Assembly (NCBI GenBank): GCA_964502145.1 | Contig: CAZCVI010000035.1 | Coordinates: 6,873-70,872 of the forward strand | Direction of reading: 5' to 3' | From: CAZCVI01 sp964502145 | GTDB taxonomy: Bacteria > Acidobacteriota > Aminicenantia > UBA2199 | Length of the DNA: 64,000 bases | Part shown: positions 26,167 to 34,244 of the stretch, one piece after another | Position numbering within the stretch: position 1 is the stretch's first letter | Layout: each line of letters opens with the position of its first letter | The notes under the pieces: generated by a model | What the model was told of the DNA's origin: nothing | The model's input: only the letters and a program-made list of their open reading frames with translations | The model's database searches: none | Translations under genes and position numbers: made by a program

Positions 26167-27663
26167 TTACCCTGAGGGTTTGTCATTGATTAGTTTCTTG
26201 CCTCTGAGAAGAGTTCTTAGATTCTCTTTGTCTATTGCTTTGGAAATCGCTTCATCCGCATCAACGATACCTTTTTCCGTTAGTTCCAGCAGATGCGAGT
26301 TGATCATTTGCATACCAAGTCCTTTGCCTGTTTGCATCAGCGTGGCGATCTGGTAATTTTTTCCTTCCCGGATCAGGTTCGTAACCGCAGGGGTAACGAC
26401 CATTACTTCATACGCACCGATTCGCCCACCCTTTTTACGTTTTAACAGCGTCTGCGACACCACACCAATCAACGCATCAGACAACATCGCTTTAATTTGC
26501 GCCTGCTGGTCCGAAGGGAATTGATCAATGATACGGTCCACAGTGCCAATAGCGGTAGACGTGTGCAATGTACCAAACACCAGATGGCCAGTCACAGCCA
26601 TTTCAATGGCAATGGCAATCGTTTCCAAGTCGCGCATTTCCCCTACCAGGATGATATCCGGGTCCTCACGTAATGCCGCACGCAATGCTTTTTTGAAGGA
26701 TTGCGTATGCGTATGAATCTCCCGTTGATTAATCAAGGACATTTTATTCTGATGCACAAACTCTACCGGGTCTTCAATCGTGATGATGTGTTTTCGTTGT
26801 GTATCGTTGATATGATCAATTAATGCGGCCAGAGTCGTGGATTTGCCACTGCCAGTCGGACCCGTAACCAAAATCAAACCCTTGGGAATTTCACACATCT
26901 CGACTATAGCGCGCGGCACCTGCAAATCATCAATCGTCAGTATCTTTGTCGGGATAATCCGAAACACGGCACCCACGCCCCGGATGTCCCGGAAAAGATT
27001 GGCTCTGAACCGCGCTGAACCAGTCACTGAATAGGCAAAATCAGTATCATTGGTCTCATTAAATTCAGTGATATTCCGCTCAGGCGAAATCCGCTTGACC
27101 TCGGTGAACACCATCTCCTCGGTGAGTATAGGGAACTCATCCAATACTACCATATCACCATCAATACGCATGGAAGGTTTGCATAGAGTCGCCAGATGAA
27201 GGTCCGATGCTTTTTTTTCGATCATCAATTTCAACATCGTATCCAAGTTAAATGGAAGCATCTGCGCGGGGGGCATAACCGTTTTAGGAGACCGTTCTTC
27301 AAGCTCTTCAAGCGGTTCTTCGCCGGGCATGGATTCCGGGACCACGGCGTCCGGCTCTTTTACTGGCGCCTGCCCGATCGTATTCATATCTTGCACCTGC
27401 GACCCAGGAACCAAAAACTCCCGCCGTAAACCTTGTCGCTTGGATAGAATAACCTTGCCATTGTGGGATATCTCGGAACTATTATTAAAAATCTTGGCAT
27501 ATTCCGCTTCCAAGAAATTGAATTCTTTTTCGCCAATTGTTTTGGGCATGAGAGGATGTTTTTGATTCGCTTTCAAGATATAAATCGGTTCTTCAATACC
27601 TACTATTAATTTTTCGCCGCCCACCTTTAATAGTTGATCCAGTAATTTTTCTATATTGCTCAT
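26167..27663 (-). CDS. PilT-like type IV pilus ATPase with extended N-terminus
   Basis: Hexameric secretion/retraction ATPase of the PilT/VirB11 superfamily, 498 aa against about 345-370 for PilT. The second half is canonical: N-domain (about 140-235), Walker A GPTGSGKST at 268-276, the Asp box and Walker B around DIILVGEMRD, and the His box GTLHTSTA. The extra first 135 residues hold a region (about 1-85) that resembles the PilT N-domain itself, then a Pro/Glu-rich linker. No pilin or pilus assembly gene is in the window. It overlaps the upstream small gene by 4 nt, so the two are coupled. Confidence 0.88.
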   Translation of the reverse strand: MSNIEKLLDQLLKVGGEKLIVGIEEPIYILKANQKHPLMPKTIGEKEFNFLEAEYAKIFNNSSEISHNGKVILSKRQGLRREFLVPGSQVQDMNTIGQAPVKEPDAVVPESMPGEEPLEELEERSPKTVMPPAQMLPFNLDTMLKLMIEKKASDLHLATLCKPSMRIDGDMVVLDEFPILTEEMVFTEVKRISPERNITEFNETNDTDFAYSVTGSARFRANLFRDIRGVGAVFRIIPTKILTIDDLQVPRAIVEMCEIPKGLILVTGPTGSGKSTTLAALIDHINDTQRKHIITIEDPVEFVHQNKMSLINQREIHTHTQSFKKALRAALREDPDIILVGEMRDLETIAIAIEMAVTGHLVFGTLHTSTAIGTVDRIIDQFPSDQQAQIKAMLSDALIGVVSQTLLKRKKGGRIGAYEVMVVTPAVTNLIREGKNYQIATLMQTGKGLGMQMINSHLLELTEKGIVDADEAISKAIDKENLRTLLRGKKLINDKPSG

Positions 27664-28124
27664 TTTTCGTTCACTCTTATGATCTTGTGTTTATTCACAA
27701 ATATTTTCTGTTCATGGTGACGAAACAGGATAAATTGACTCTCCTGGTTCAAATAATCCAGGACCCTGGATTGGGAATCGGGTAACTGGTTAAAATGTTC
27801 GACTTCCAACAGGACATTATTTTCTAAAAAGAGCGTAAGGGATTGCGATGTAGAGGCGTCGAAAATTTCTTTTTCCCTCACATAGATCAGGGCATCAATG
27901 TTGAGCGCCATAAACTCCCCCGAACCACATGCTTTCAAAGGAATAAATTTCTTTTTTTTATTGAGAAATTCATAGACTGTTTCAGGGCCTTTCCGGTAGC
28001 GGGAGAATTCATTTAAAAAGAGTAAATACTCTCCTTCTTGGCTTTCTTTGCCCATCACGTTATGATGGACCATAATATCCACTTTAATCTGAATCTTTGG
28101 AATTTTATAATCAATTGTATTCAT
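27660..28124 (-). CDS. Unknown small protein coupled to the PilT-like ATPase
   Basis: A protein of 154 aa from the ATG at 28124 (GAGGTG about 13 nt upstream); an in-frame ATG at 28163 would precede the predicted transcription start. The sequence is beta-rich, with FIPLKACGSGEFMALNIDAL in the middle, and soluble. I do not recognise a family. Its stop overlaps the start of the PilT-like gene, so a joint role in pilus motility or its control is likely but not shown. Confidence 0.75.
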   Translation of the reverse strand: MNTIDYKIPKIQIKVDIMVHHNVMGKESQEGEYLLFLNEFSRYRKGPETVYEFLNKKKKFIPLKACGSGEFMALNIDALIYVREKEIFDASTSQSLTLFLENNVLLEVEHFNQLPDSQSRVLDYLNQESQFILFRHHEQKIFVNKHKIIRVNEK

Positions 28125-28148
28125 GGTCTTTATACACCTCGCAAAATT

Positions 28149-28177
28149 ATCATATATCTTCAAAAACGGAAAGTCAA
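28149..28177 (-). promoter_or_regulatory. Promoter of the small-protein/PilT operon
   Basis: Minus strand: TTGACT at 28177-28172, 17-nt spacer, TATGAT at 28154-28149. The leader would be about 18 nt. Confidence 0.6.
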
Positions 28178-28244
28178 GTTAATTTACCAGATTAAAGAAA
28201 ATAGATTAAAGAAAATAAGGTAAAAAGAAACGGCAATCATGAAC

Positions 28245-29315
28245 CTAACGATTAACCATGAATGTTCCCAGTCCCGGTTGTTGCCTGGGAAAAAGGATAC
28301 CGTTATGAATGGTCACACAGTCCGCAGCCGGGTCATTTAACAAATCCAGATGACCGTCCAGATCCGCATAAATCACATTGGGGGAAGCGAGCGTAAAATG
28401 GAGGGCTGCTGCAATAGCCAGCGAGGATTCATCCATACAGCCGACCATCGACTGTACCCCACCCACCCGCGCCACATGATCCATGGCCATGGCTGCCGCA
28501 ATGCCCCCGACTTTCATTAACTTGATATTAAACAGGTCCACCATTTGACCTGTAACCAAGAACAAGGCATCCTCCAGATTCATTAAACTTTCATCGGCCA
28601 TAACCGGGATAGTTTGCCCACGGCGAAACTCTTTTAGTAACGCCGGGTTACTTTTGGGCGTGGGTTGTTCAATCAATTGAATACCCTCATGTTTTACCCC
28701 GGCAGAAAAAGCCAGCGCTTGGTCTAAACTGTACCCCTGGTTCGCATCAAAACGGATTTGAATCGATTTTCCCACCGCTTCCCGCACTTTAATAATCCGT
28801 TCGATATCTGTGGCCACATCCAAGCCGCCCTTGATCTTCAAAATCCGAAACCCTTTTTTCACCCACTCCTTGGCAAACGAAACCGTTTTTTCCAGCGGTA
28901 GAATGCCGATGGTGGTACTCGTAGGAATAGAATCACGGTAGCCGCCCAGTAATTTATACAGTGGTAAGCGGGCCGTTTTCCCCAGAATATCCCACAACGC
29001 CATATCAATCATCGCCGCAGCAGAAGGATGGGGGTGTAGCAGAGGTCTTAGTTCTTCCATGATGCGGGTCATCATCAGTGGGTTTTGTCCTTTGACCGCC
29101 GGAACAATCGTATCTTGGTAGACCTGTAACACCGAAGCCGGTGTTTCACCTGTAACCGGTAAATCCGGGGCGGCACAACCGTACCCATTGATACCGTTAT
29201 CCGTCTCTAACCGTAGGAATATATTGGTCATCGACTCGATAGCGTCATAGGCAATGATATATGGAACCGCCAGCGGTGTTTCCACGGCCCACGCTTCAAT
29301 GGTCGTTATCTTCAT
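28245..29315 (-). CDS. Dipeptide epimerase (enolase superfamily)
   Basis: A protein of 356 aa of the muconate-lactonising-enzyme subgroup. The acid/base Lys pair is in KIKGG, metal ligands in DANQGY, EQP and ADES, and CMDE near the end is the DxD/E motif that binds dipeptide substrates in L-Ala-D/L-Glu epimerases. Likely role: recycling of murein-derived or other dipeptides in the cytoplasm. Exact substrate preference cannot be read. It is a single gene on the minus strand with AAGGA about 15 nt before the ATG. Confidence 0.88.
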   Translation of the reverse strand: MKITTIEAWAVETPLAVPYIIAYDAIESMTNIFLRLETDNGINGYGCAAPDLPVTGETPASVLQVYQDTIVPAVKGQNPLMMTRIMEELRPLLHPHPSAAAMIDMALWDILGKTARLPLYKLLGGYRDSIPTSTTIGILPLEKTVSFAKEWVKKGFRILKIKGGLDVATDIERIIKVREAVGKSIQIRFDANQGYSLDQALAFSAGVKHEGIQLIEQPTPKSNPALLKEFRRGQTIPVMADESLMNLEDALFLVTGQMVDLFNIKLMKVGGIAAAMAMDHVARVGGVQSMVGCMDESSLAIAAALHFTLASPNVIYADLDGHLDLLNDPAADCVTIHNGILFPRQQPGLGTFMVNR

Positions 29316-29466
29316 CGTTTATCACCAATTCCTTCACCCTTACGGTAATGGGTGGAATATGAATGAGTATCCAACTAAAAATGTACTATAAACCAAAGGG
29401 AAACGAATGTCAAGAGCAAAAAACAACCGCGAATCACCGCCACGTTTCAGAAAAAACTGAACGCGC

Positions 29467-29555
29467 TGGACATTCTGGACTTCACAAAACTTTTACTTTT
29501 TCCAGCTTGTCCAGTTTGTCCAGTTTGTCCAGAATGTCCAGTTTTTCCAGACCGT
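29467..29555 (+). repeat. 9-nt repeat element C with both arms
   Basis: Left arm TGGACNNNN at 29467 and 29476; loop CACAAAACTTTTACTTTT; right arm of opposite polarity, TCCAGNNNN at 29501, 29510, 29519, 29528, 29537 and 29546. The sequence TTCAGAAAAAACTG just before it recurs before element G at 60954. It sits upstream of the epimerase gene and before the speDE promoter. Confidence 0.8.
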
Positions 29556-29704
29556 CCGATTTCCCTCCAATCTTGCCTTGCAGAAATGTTGAAATACAGC
29601 CTGGAAAACCCTTTCAGCGTAGTTTGGGCACTCACCAACCTGGGGGTGCTTAACCGTGTACAAAAAAAAAAATACAACATTAACATTTTTTTTGCCAAAA
29701 AGCA

Positions 29705-29733
29705 TTGACTTTTTCTGAAACTAATATTATATA
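29705..29733 (+). promoter_or_regulatory. Promoter of the polyamine operon
   Basis: TTGACT at 29705-29710, 17-nt spacer, TATATA at 29728-29733. The first ORF with a ribosome-binding site begins at 29772. Confidence 0.55.
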
Positions 29734-29771
29734 TTATTACCACGAATCAAAAAAAAAAAGGAAAAAATATT

Positions 29772-29948
29772 ATGCTTGGATTATACGGTGATTTTTTTGC
29801 GTCTTGTTGTTTGGCCAGATTGAGAACAATGGAGAACCTTGATCCGTTCAAGACAGACTCCCTATTCTCAAAAGGGTCGATGTGTGGGAAATATCTAACT
29901 ACTTACTATAAAAAAAACGTAGAACATTTTTATGTTACAGAGAGGTGA
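29772..29948 (+). CDS. Short ORF upstream of the acidic protein
   Basis: 58 codons starting MLGLYGDFFASCCLARLR, with AAAAGGAAAA about 9 nt before the ATG. Its stop codon lies 3 nt before the start of the next gene and covers that gene's ribosome-binding site (GAGAGGTGA), a layout suited to translational coupling or a leader peptide. No family recognised. It may be a regulatory upstream ORF rather than a functional protein. Confidence 0.45.
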   Translation: MLGLYGDFFASCCLARLRTMENLDPFKTDSLFSKGSMCGKYLTTYYKKNVEHFYVTER

Positions 29949-29951
29949 ACA

Positions 29952-30215
29952 ATGGAAAAAGAAAATTTTTGGGGTCCAGACGATGATGTGGATGATTATG
30001 ATGATTATGCCACGGATTACGATGACGATGAGCAGGATGAAAACTACTACGATGACTTCGATTCCGAATTAGATTTAGATGATATGGATGACGACGACGC
30101 CATGTATGAAGAAGACGATATGGATTTGTACGAAGATGACGACGAAGAAGTCGACGAGGAAAAAACAGAAGCCCGAAAGGATATTTGGTCCAATATGGAT
30201 TGGGATAAAGATTAG
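29952..30215 (+). CDS. Highly acidic small protein
   Basis: A protein of 87 aa, of which 33 are Asp and 13 Glu (53 percent), with only four Lys and one Arg; net charge about -41. Tyr is spaced through the acidic run. A good ribosome-binding site (AGAGAGGTG) precedes it. No globular domain is visible; probably disordered. It is 62 nt upstream of speD on the same strand. Binding of polyamines or divalent metals is a reasonable idea from charge and context only. Confidence 0.65.
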   Translation: MEKENFWGPDDDVDDYDDYATDYDDDEQDENYYDDFDSELDLDDMDDDDAMYEEDDMDLYEDDDEEVDEEKTEARKDIWSNMDWDKD

Positions 30216-30277
30216 CGGTAAAAAATAAAAACCATGGAAAAAAATTAAAGTCACGGAGGTAGGAAATATCCAAGAAA

Positions 30278-30685
30278 ATGGTGCAAAGGGTGCAAAGTTT
30301 AGGTAATCACTTGATCATTGAATTGTATGACTGTGATGAGGTCATCATTAATGATGCTCAAGGTGTTGAAAAGGCAATGATTAAGGCTGTCGAAATTTCT
30401 GGTGCTAAGATGGTCCAATCAGTATTTCATCAATTTAACCCCCATGGAATCAGCGGGGTAATCGTGATAGAGGAGTCACACTTTTCAGTGCATACATGGC
30501 CAGAATATGGCTATTGTGCATTGGACATATTCACGTGCGGTGATGAAATTGATTATTACTCAGCTTTGCAGTTTTTGAGGAGTGCATTTAAGGCTAAAAA
30601 TATGTCCGTCACGGAAATGAAAAGAGGAATGTTGGATTTACCGATCAAACTCCTACACAAACCGGAATCCGCCAAGGAAACATAA
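30278..30685 (+). CDS. speD: S-adenosylmethionine decarboxylase proenzyme
   Basis: Class 1B prokaryotic AdoMetDC of 135 aa. The proenzyme cleaves itself before Ser67 in EESHFSVHTWPE; Ser67 becomes the pyruvoyl group. His72 and Cys87 match the processing and proton-donor residues of the Thermotoga enzyme (Ser63, His68, Cys83). It supplies decarboxylated AdoMet for SpeE. GGAGG lies 17 nt before the ATG, farther than usual, so translation may depend on the upstream gene. Confidence 0.95.
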   Translation: MVQRVQSLGNHLIIELYDCDEVIINDAQGVEKAMIKAVEISGAKMVQSVFHQFNPHGISGVIVIEESHFSVHTWPEYGYCALDIFTCGDEIDYYSALQFLRSAFKAKNMSVTEMKRGMLDLPIKLLHKPESAKET

Positions 30686-30784
30686 TATGAATGGCAGACC
30701 CCTTTATAACTCGAACGCTCAATCGACAGGGTTCTGCCAAGGATACTCCGGGTAAGACATCATGGTTTAAGTCCCCCGGCCATT

Positions 30785-30862
30785 AAAAAACACAGACTCC
30801 CATGGATTGACTTTACCCATCAACGGTTAAAAAAAAGTCAATCCGTGGAGCTGTGTTTTTTT
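30785..30862 (+). terminator. Large hairpin with U-run between speD and speE
   Basis: Arms CACAG...GGATTGACTTT (30791-30814) and AAAGTCAATCC...CTGTG (30834-30855) pair almost fully, flanked by an A-run and followed by eight T. It has the form of an intrinsic terminator inside the speDE operon, so it may attenuate speE relative to speD, or end the speD message while speE has its own promoter. Confidence 0.7.
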
Positions 30863-30913
30863 TTGTTTTTTTATGCTCATTGTTAAACAAAATAAAATCA
30901 GGAGATGTGAGAA

Positions 30914-31765
30914 TTGACCAAGTGGTTTGAAGAACAATTAGATGTAAATAAAGGTCGAATCGTGAAGCTCGAATACAAGGAATTACTGGAGACCCACCAC
31001 TCTTGCTTCCAAAAAATCGACGTCTACGATACAGTGGCTTACGGTAAGATGCTGGTTCACGATAACGTGATCATGTTAACCGAGTTTGATGAAGCGCATT
31101 ATCACGAGATGATCGCCCATGTGGCCATGAACACCCACCCCAACCCGGAACATATCGCAATCATCGGCGGTGGCGACGGCGGCACGCTACGGGAAGTATT
31201 AAAACACGGCTCAGTAAAAACAGTTCACCTGTGCGAAATCGACGGCGCTGTCATCACAATCTGTAAAAAACACTTCCCTAACCTGGCTGACAGTTTCGCT
31301 GACCCCAGGGTCGAGGTCTTTGAGGAAGACGGCGCCACATTCATTCAAAAAAGACAGGACTGCTACGATCTGATTATTGTCGATTCCTCCGATCCCATTG
31401 GTCCGGCAGAAGTGCTGTTCCAAGAAAGATTCTACAAGAACATGTACAACGCGCTCCAGGCGGACGGTATTGTGATCACCCAATCGGAGTCCTTCATGTT
31501 CCACGAAACTATCATTGCTGATATCGTGGCCTTCAACAAAAAAATCTTTCCCCTGTACTACTATTATTTCACCATGGTCCCCACCTACCCCAGCGGGGTT
31601 ATTGGGTTTAGTTTCTGTTCAAAGCAATATGATCCCATCCTGAACTTTAATGCTGAACGGGCCCAGACGTTACCGGGTCTGAAGTATTATAACGCGGAGA
31701 TTCATAAAGCGGCGTTTGTACTGCCACGGTTTGCCGCCTCCTTTATTTACGGGTGGCTCAGTTAA
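30914..31765 (+). CDS. speE: Polyamine aminopropyltransferase (spermidine synthase)
   Basis: A protein of 283 aa that transfers the aminopropyl group of decarboxylated AdoMet to putrescine. The GGGDGG nucleotide loop is at 85-90 and the DSSDPIGPA active-site segment at about 157. The start is a TTG with AGGAG 10 nt upstream; the only nearby ATG is followed at once by a stop codon. Putrescine-forming genes (speA/speB/speC) are not in the window. Confidence 0.94.
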   Translation: MTKWFEEQLDVNKGRIVKLEYKELLETHHSCFQKIDVYDTVAYGKMLVHDNVIMLTEFDEAHYHEMIAHVAMNTHPNPEHIAIIGGGDGGTLREVLKHGSVKTVHLCEIDGAVITICKKHFPNLADSFADPRVEVFEEDGATFIQKRQDCYDLIIVDSSDPIGPAEVLFQERFYKNMYNALQADGIVITQSESFMFHETIIADIVAFNKKIFPLYYYYFTMVPTYPSGVIGFSFCSKQYDPILNFNAERAQTLPGLKYYNAEIHKAAFVLPRFAASFIYGWLS

Positions 31766-31780
31766 CAGGGAAGTGGCAGG

Positions 31781-33082
31781 ATGACAAACGAGACGCATGA
31801 GACATTAAATACCGGGTGTTTTGAACCACTCTATTTGGTTACATTGGACGAGATTTACCACAGCCATTGGGCAGCCAGAAAAAGACTACGGATAAAATTT
31901 TTGCGGGATGTTGTTTTGTCTATCTGGCCCAACGGACACCCCTCGCGGTTGATCCAGGTGACTGGCACCAACGGGAAAGGGTCTGTAGTATACTATTTAG
32001 AACAGGGTTTACGTTTTGCCGGTAAAACAGGTTCATGGACAGGTCCGCATGTTTTTGACTATGCCGAGCGGTTCCATTTGAACGGCCAAATTGTCTCCCA
32101 TCACGATATGATTTCCATCTATCGTGACACTCTGCTGCCCATACAGGACCGGTTCATGCAGCAGCACCCCGGGGAATCGTTAAGTTTTGCCGAACTCGGT
32201 ATATTATTGAGTTTGTTTTTATTTGAAAAATACGCGGTGCAATGGGGCATCATGGAAGTCGGCGCAGGCGGACGTTACACGCCCTTAATGGCATTAGATA
32301 TGGCCGCTTGCATTCTCACTAACGTGGGCTACGACCACCCGCAAACACTGGGTACCGAACTGTGGCAACGAGCCTTGGAAAAAGCCGGTATCGCCCGCCC
32401 AGGTATCCCCTTTTTCACCGCTGCCGAAGGCCCCGCCCTTGCCTATGTACAAAAAGCAGTGGCAGCCGAAGGCGCACCGCTATGGAGTACACAACGGGAA
32501 GAATGGGAGGCTATTGCCAAGGTAACAGGCAAGCTGCCCGAATTCAAATTAAAGAACCTAGCTCTGGCAGTAAACGTGATGCGCCACTTTTACCCTGAAT
32601 TTGATTTTAAAGACCATGCTCAGCAGATGACCGCCTCTTTACCCGCCCGATTCTATCACGTGGCCCCGAACATCATCGCGGATATGGCCCACAATAAAGA
32701 TAAAATCGCACGGCTGGTAGAGCAATTAAAACATGCTTATCCCCAGCGGAAGTTTCGTTTTTTAATTGGCTTGAGCCGCAGTCGGGATGTGCGCGATGTG
32801 TTTGCCCCGGTTTTAGAATTGGCGGACCATATTGTGGTGACCAGTGCTTCCTATGCCGGACAAAATCCCCATGAAGTGGCCGCATTGCTCCGCCAAGATT
32901 TCCCGGCGGTTACCGTCATAGAAGATCCTAAAACCGCTTTTGAAAAGGAAAAAGAAGCGTTGGGCGAGAATGACATGTTGGTATTAACCGGATCCGCTTA
33001 TATGATTGATCAGGCCATTAATCCCAATCCGTATATTAAACACCTCAACGCCACGTTTGGGCGGCGTGTGACTTCCGTGTAG
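31781..33082 (+). CDS. Mur-ligase superfamily protein, FolC-like
   Basis: A protein of 433 aa. The P-loop VTGTNGKGS at about 54-62 and the following layout match folylpolyglutamate/dihydrofolate synthase. The next motif reads EVGAGGRYTPLMALD in place of EVGLGGRLDATN, and the C-terminal DGAHN motif reads ADMAHNKDK, so it is a divergent member. ATP-dependent ligation of an amino acid to a carboxylate is expected; folate as substrate is probable, not certain. It follows speE by 15 nt and is likely cotranscribed. Confidence 0.78.
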   Translation: MTNETHETLNTGCFEPLYLVTLDEIYHSHWAARKRLRIKFLRDVVLSIWPNGHPSRLIQVTGTNGKGSVVYYLEQGLRFAGKTGSWTGPHVFDYAERFHLNGQIVSHHDMISIYRDTLLPIQDRFMQQHPGESLSFAELGILLSLFLFEKYAVQWGIMEVGAGGRYTPLMALDMAACILTNVGYDHPQTLGTELWQRALEKAGIARPGIPFFTAAEGPALAYVQKAVAAEGAPLWSTQREEWEAIAKVTGKLPEFKLKNLALAVNVMRHFYPEFDFKDHAQQMTASLPARFYHVAPNIIADMAHNKDKIARLVEQLKHAYPQRKFRFLIGLSRSRDVRDVFAPVLELADHIVVTSASYAGQNPHEVAALLRQDFPAVTVIEDPKTAFEKEKEALGENDMLVLTGSAYMIDQAINPNPYIKHLNATFGRRVTSV

Positions 33083-33099
33083 AAGTACTGCGATTATTA

Positions 33100-33205
33100 T
33101 GGACGAAATGGACAATATGGACGATATGGACTACGTGGACATAAAAAGCGTTTGCTTTGCGTCCAGAATGTCCATTTCGTCCATTTAGTCCATATCGTCC
33201 ATATG
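33100..33205. repeat. 9-nt repeat element D, full 5+5 hairpin
   Basis: Five TGGACNNNN units at 33100, 33109, 33118, 33127 and 33136, a loop (AAAAGCGTTTGCTTTGC), and five opposed TCCANNNNN units at 33162, 33171, 33180, 33189 and 33198. The best-formed member of the family. It lies between the convergent folC-like and sbnB-like genes and could act as a two-way terminator. Confidence 0.9.
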
Positions 33206-33223
33206 TTTTAGGGAATTATATAA

Positions 33224-34192
33224 TTATTCCAAAGACTGGCCAATCCCCTTCTTAAGGGCCTCGTTGAGATAGTAGCTGCCCATGGCCATATCAAATACAG
33301 CCATACCCATCGGATTGAACATGATCGGCGCATCCGCCGGATACCCCGCCATACAATTATTGATTACCATATCCACAATCGATTTCGTGTCTTCTTTTTG
33401 CAACCCATTGTCTATATGCATCATCTCGATATCCGTTTTCTCACGGCAAATTTCTTCCCAATCGTCCACGATAATACTGTTCTTGACATAGGGGAAGACA
33501 CTGGTTTTAAAATCCCGCAGGGACACGTTTAATTGCAAGGAACCTTTTTTAGGGGCTGTATCAATATAAGGAGCCTTGGAAACAGTGCAGGTCATAAAGA
33601 TATCCGTATCTGCATACGCCTCTGCCCAAGAGTTGACTATCTTAATTTTATGCTGCGGAGCAAAATCAATGGTGGACTTGTCGATACCACGAAGATCAAA
33701 AAGGGTAATCTGTTTGATTCGATCACCCAGCAGTCCCAGGGCCATTTTTAAATGATTCTGACCAATCGGTCCCCAGCCAATAATAGCCAGTTTCACATCC
33801 TTGAGCGGTCGGACTTTATCATAATAACGGATCATCAACCCGCTAACTGCCGCAGTTCTTAAAATACTTAACAGGGCAGTGTTGATGATACCAATAGGCT
33901 GCCCCGTATCCGCTTTGTTTAGGATCACCACGCTGTGGGCACGGGGTATGCCATTGTGAATATTATCGGGGAAACTGGCGATCCACTTGATACCCGCCAT
34001 ATCAAACTCCCCGCCAATAAACGCGGGCATGGCAATAATCCTGTTCTTCAAATCCCGGTAACGCAAATAAGGCTTCACTGGCTGGGCGAAATCACCTTTA
34101 CCCAAACACCGTACCGCACCTTCAATCACATCCGTTAGCTTTTCCCAATCCACTCCGATTTGATTCAGGGCGTGTTCATTCAAGTATAGCAT
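33224..34192 (-). CDS. SbnB-like N-(2-amino-2-carboxyethyl)-L-glutamate dehydrogenase
   Basis: Ornithine-cyclodeaminase/mu-crystallin family protein of 322 aa. It begins MLYLNEHALNQIG and has the IKWIASFPDN and IGWGPIGQNHLKMAL (NAD-binding GxGxxG-type) segments. SbnB releases L-2,3-diaminopropionate and 2-oxoglutarate from the product of SbnA. The gene lies 52 nt after the sbnA-like gene with an AGAGAGG ribosome-binding site. Pairing with an SbnA-like enzyme favours this role over ornithine cyclodeaminase. Confidence 0.85.
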   Translation of the reverse strand: MLYLNEHALNQIGVDWEKLTDVIEGAVRCLGKGDFAQPVKPYLRYRDLKNRIIAMPAFIGGEFDMAGIKWIASFPDNIHNGIPRAHSVVILNKADTGQPIGIINTALLSILRTAAVSGLMIRYYDKVRPLKDVKLAIIGWGPIGQNHLKMALGLLGDRIKQITLFDLRGIDKSTIDFAPQHKIKIVNSWAEAYADTDIFMTCTVSKAPYIDTAPKKGSLQLNVSLRDFKTSVFPYVKNSIIVDDWEEICREKTDIEMMHIDNGLQKEDTKSIVDMVINNCMAGYPADAPIMFNPMGMAVFDMAMGSYYLNEALKKGIGQSLE

Positions 34193-34244
34193 TTTGACCT
34201 CTCTTCAGATTATTTTGCTTGATTATTTTGCTTGCTTAGTTAGA

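Noticed and set aside
29447..29743. Minus-strand frame rich in GQTGQTGQ
   Set aside because: It is the translation of the 9-nt repeat element C; 9 nt is three codons, so any frame gives a tripeptide repeat.
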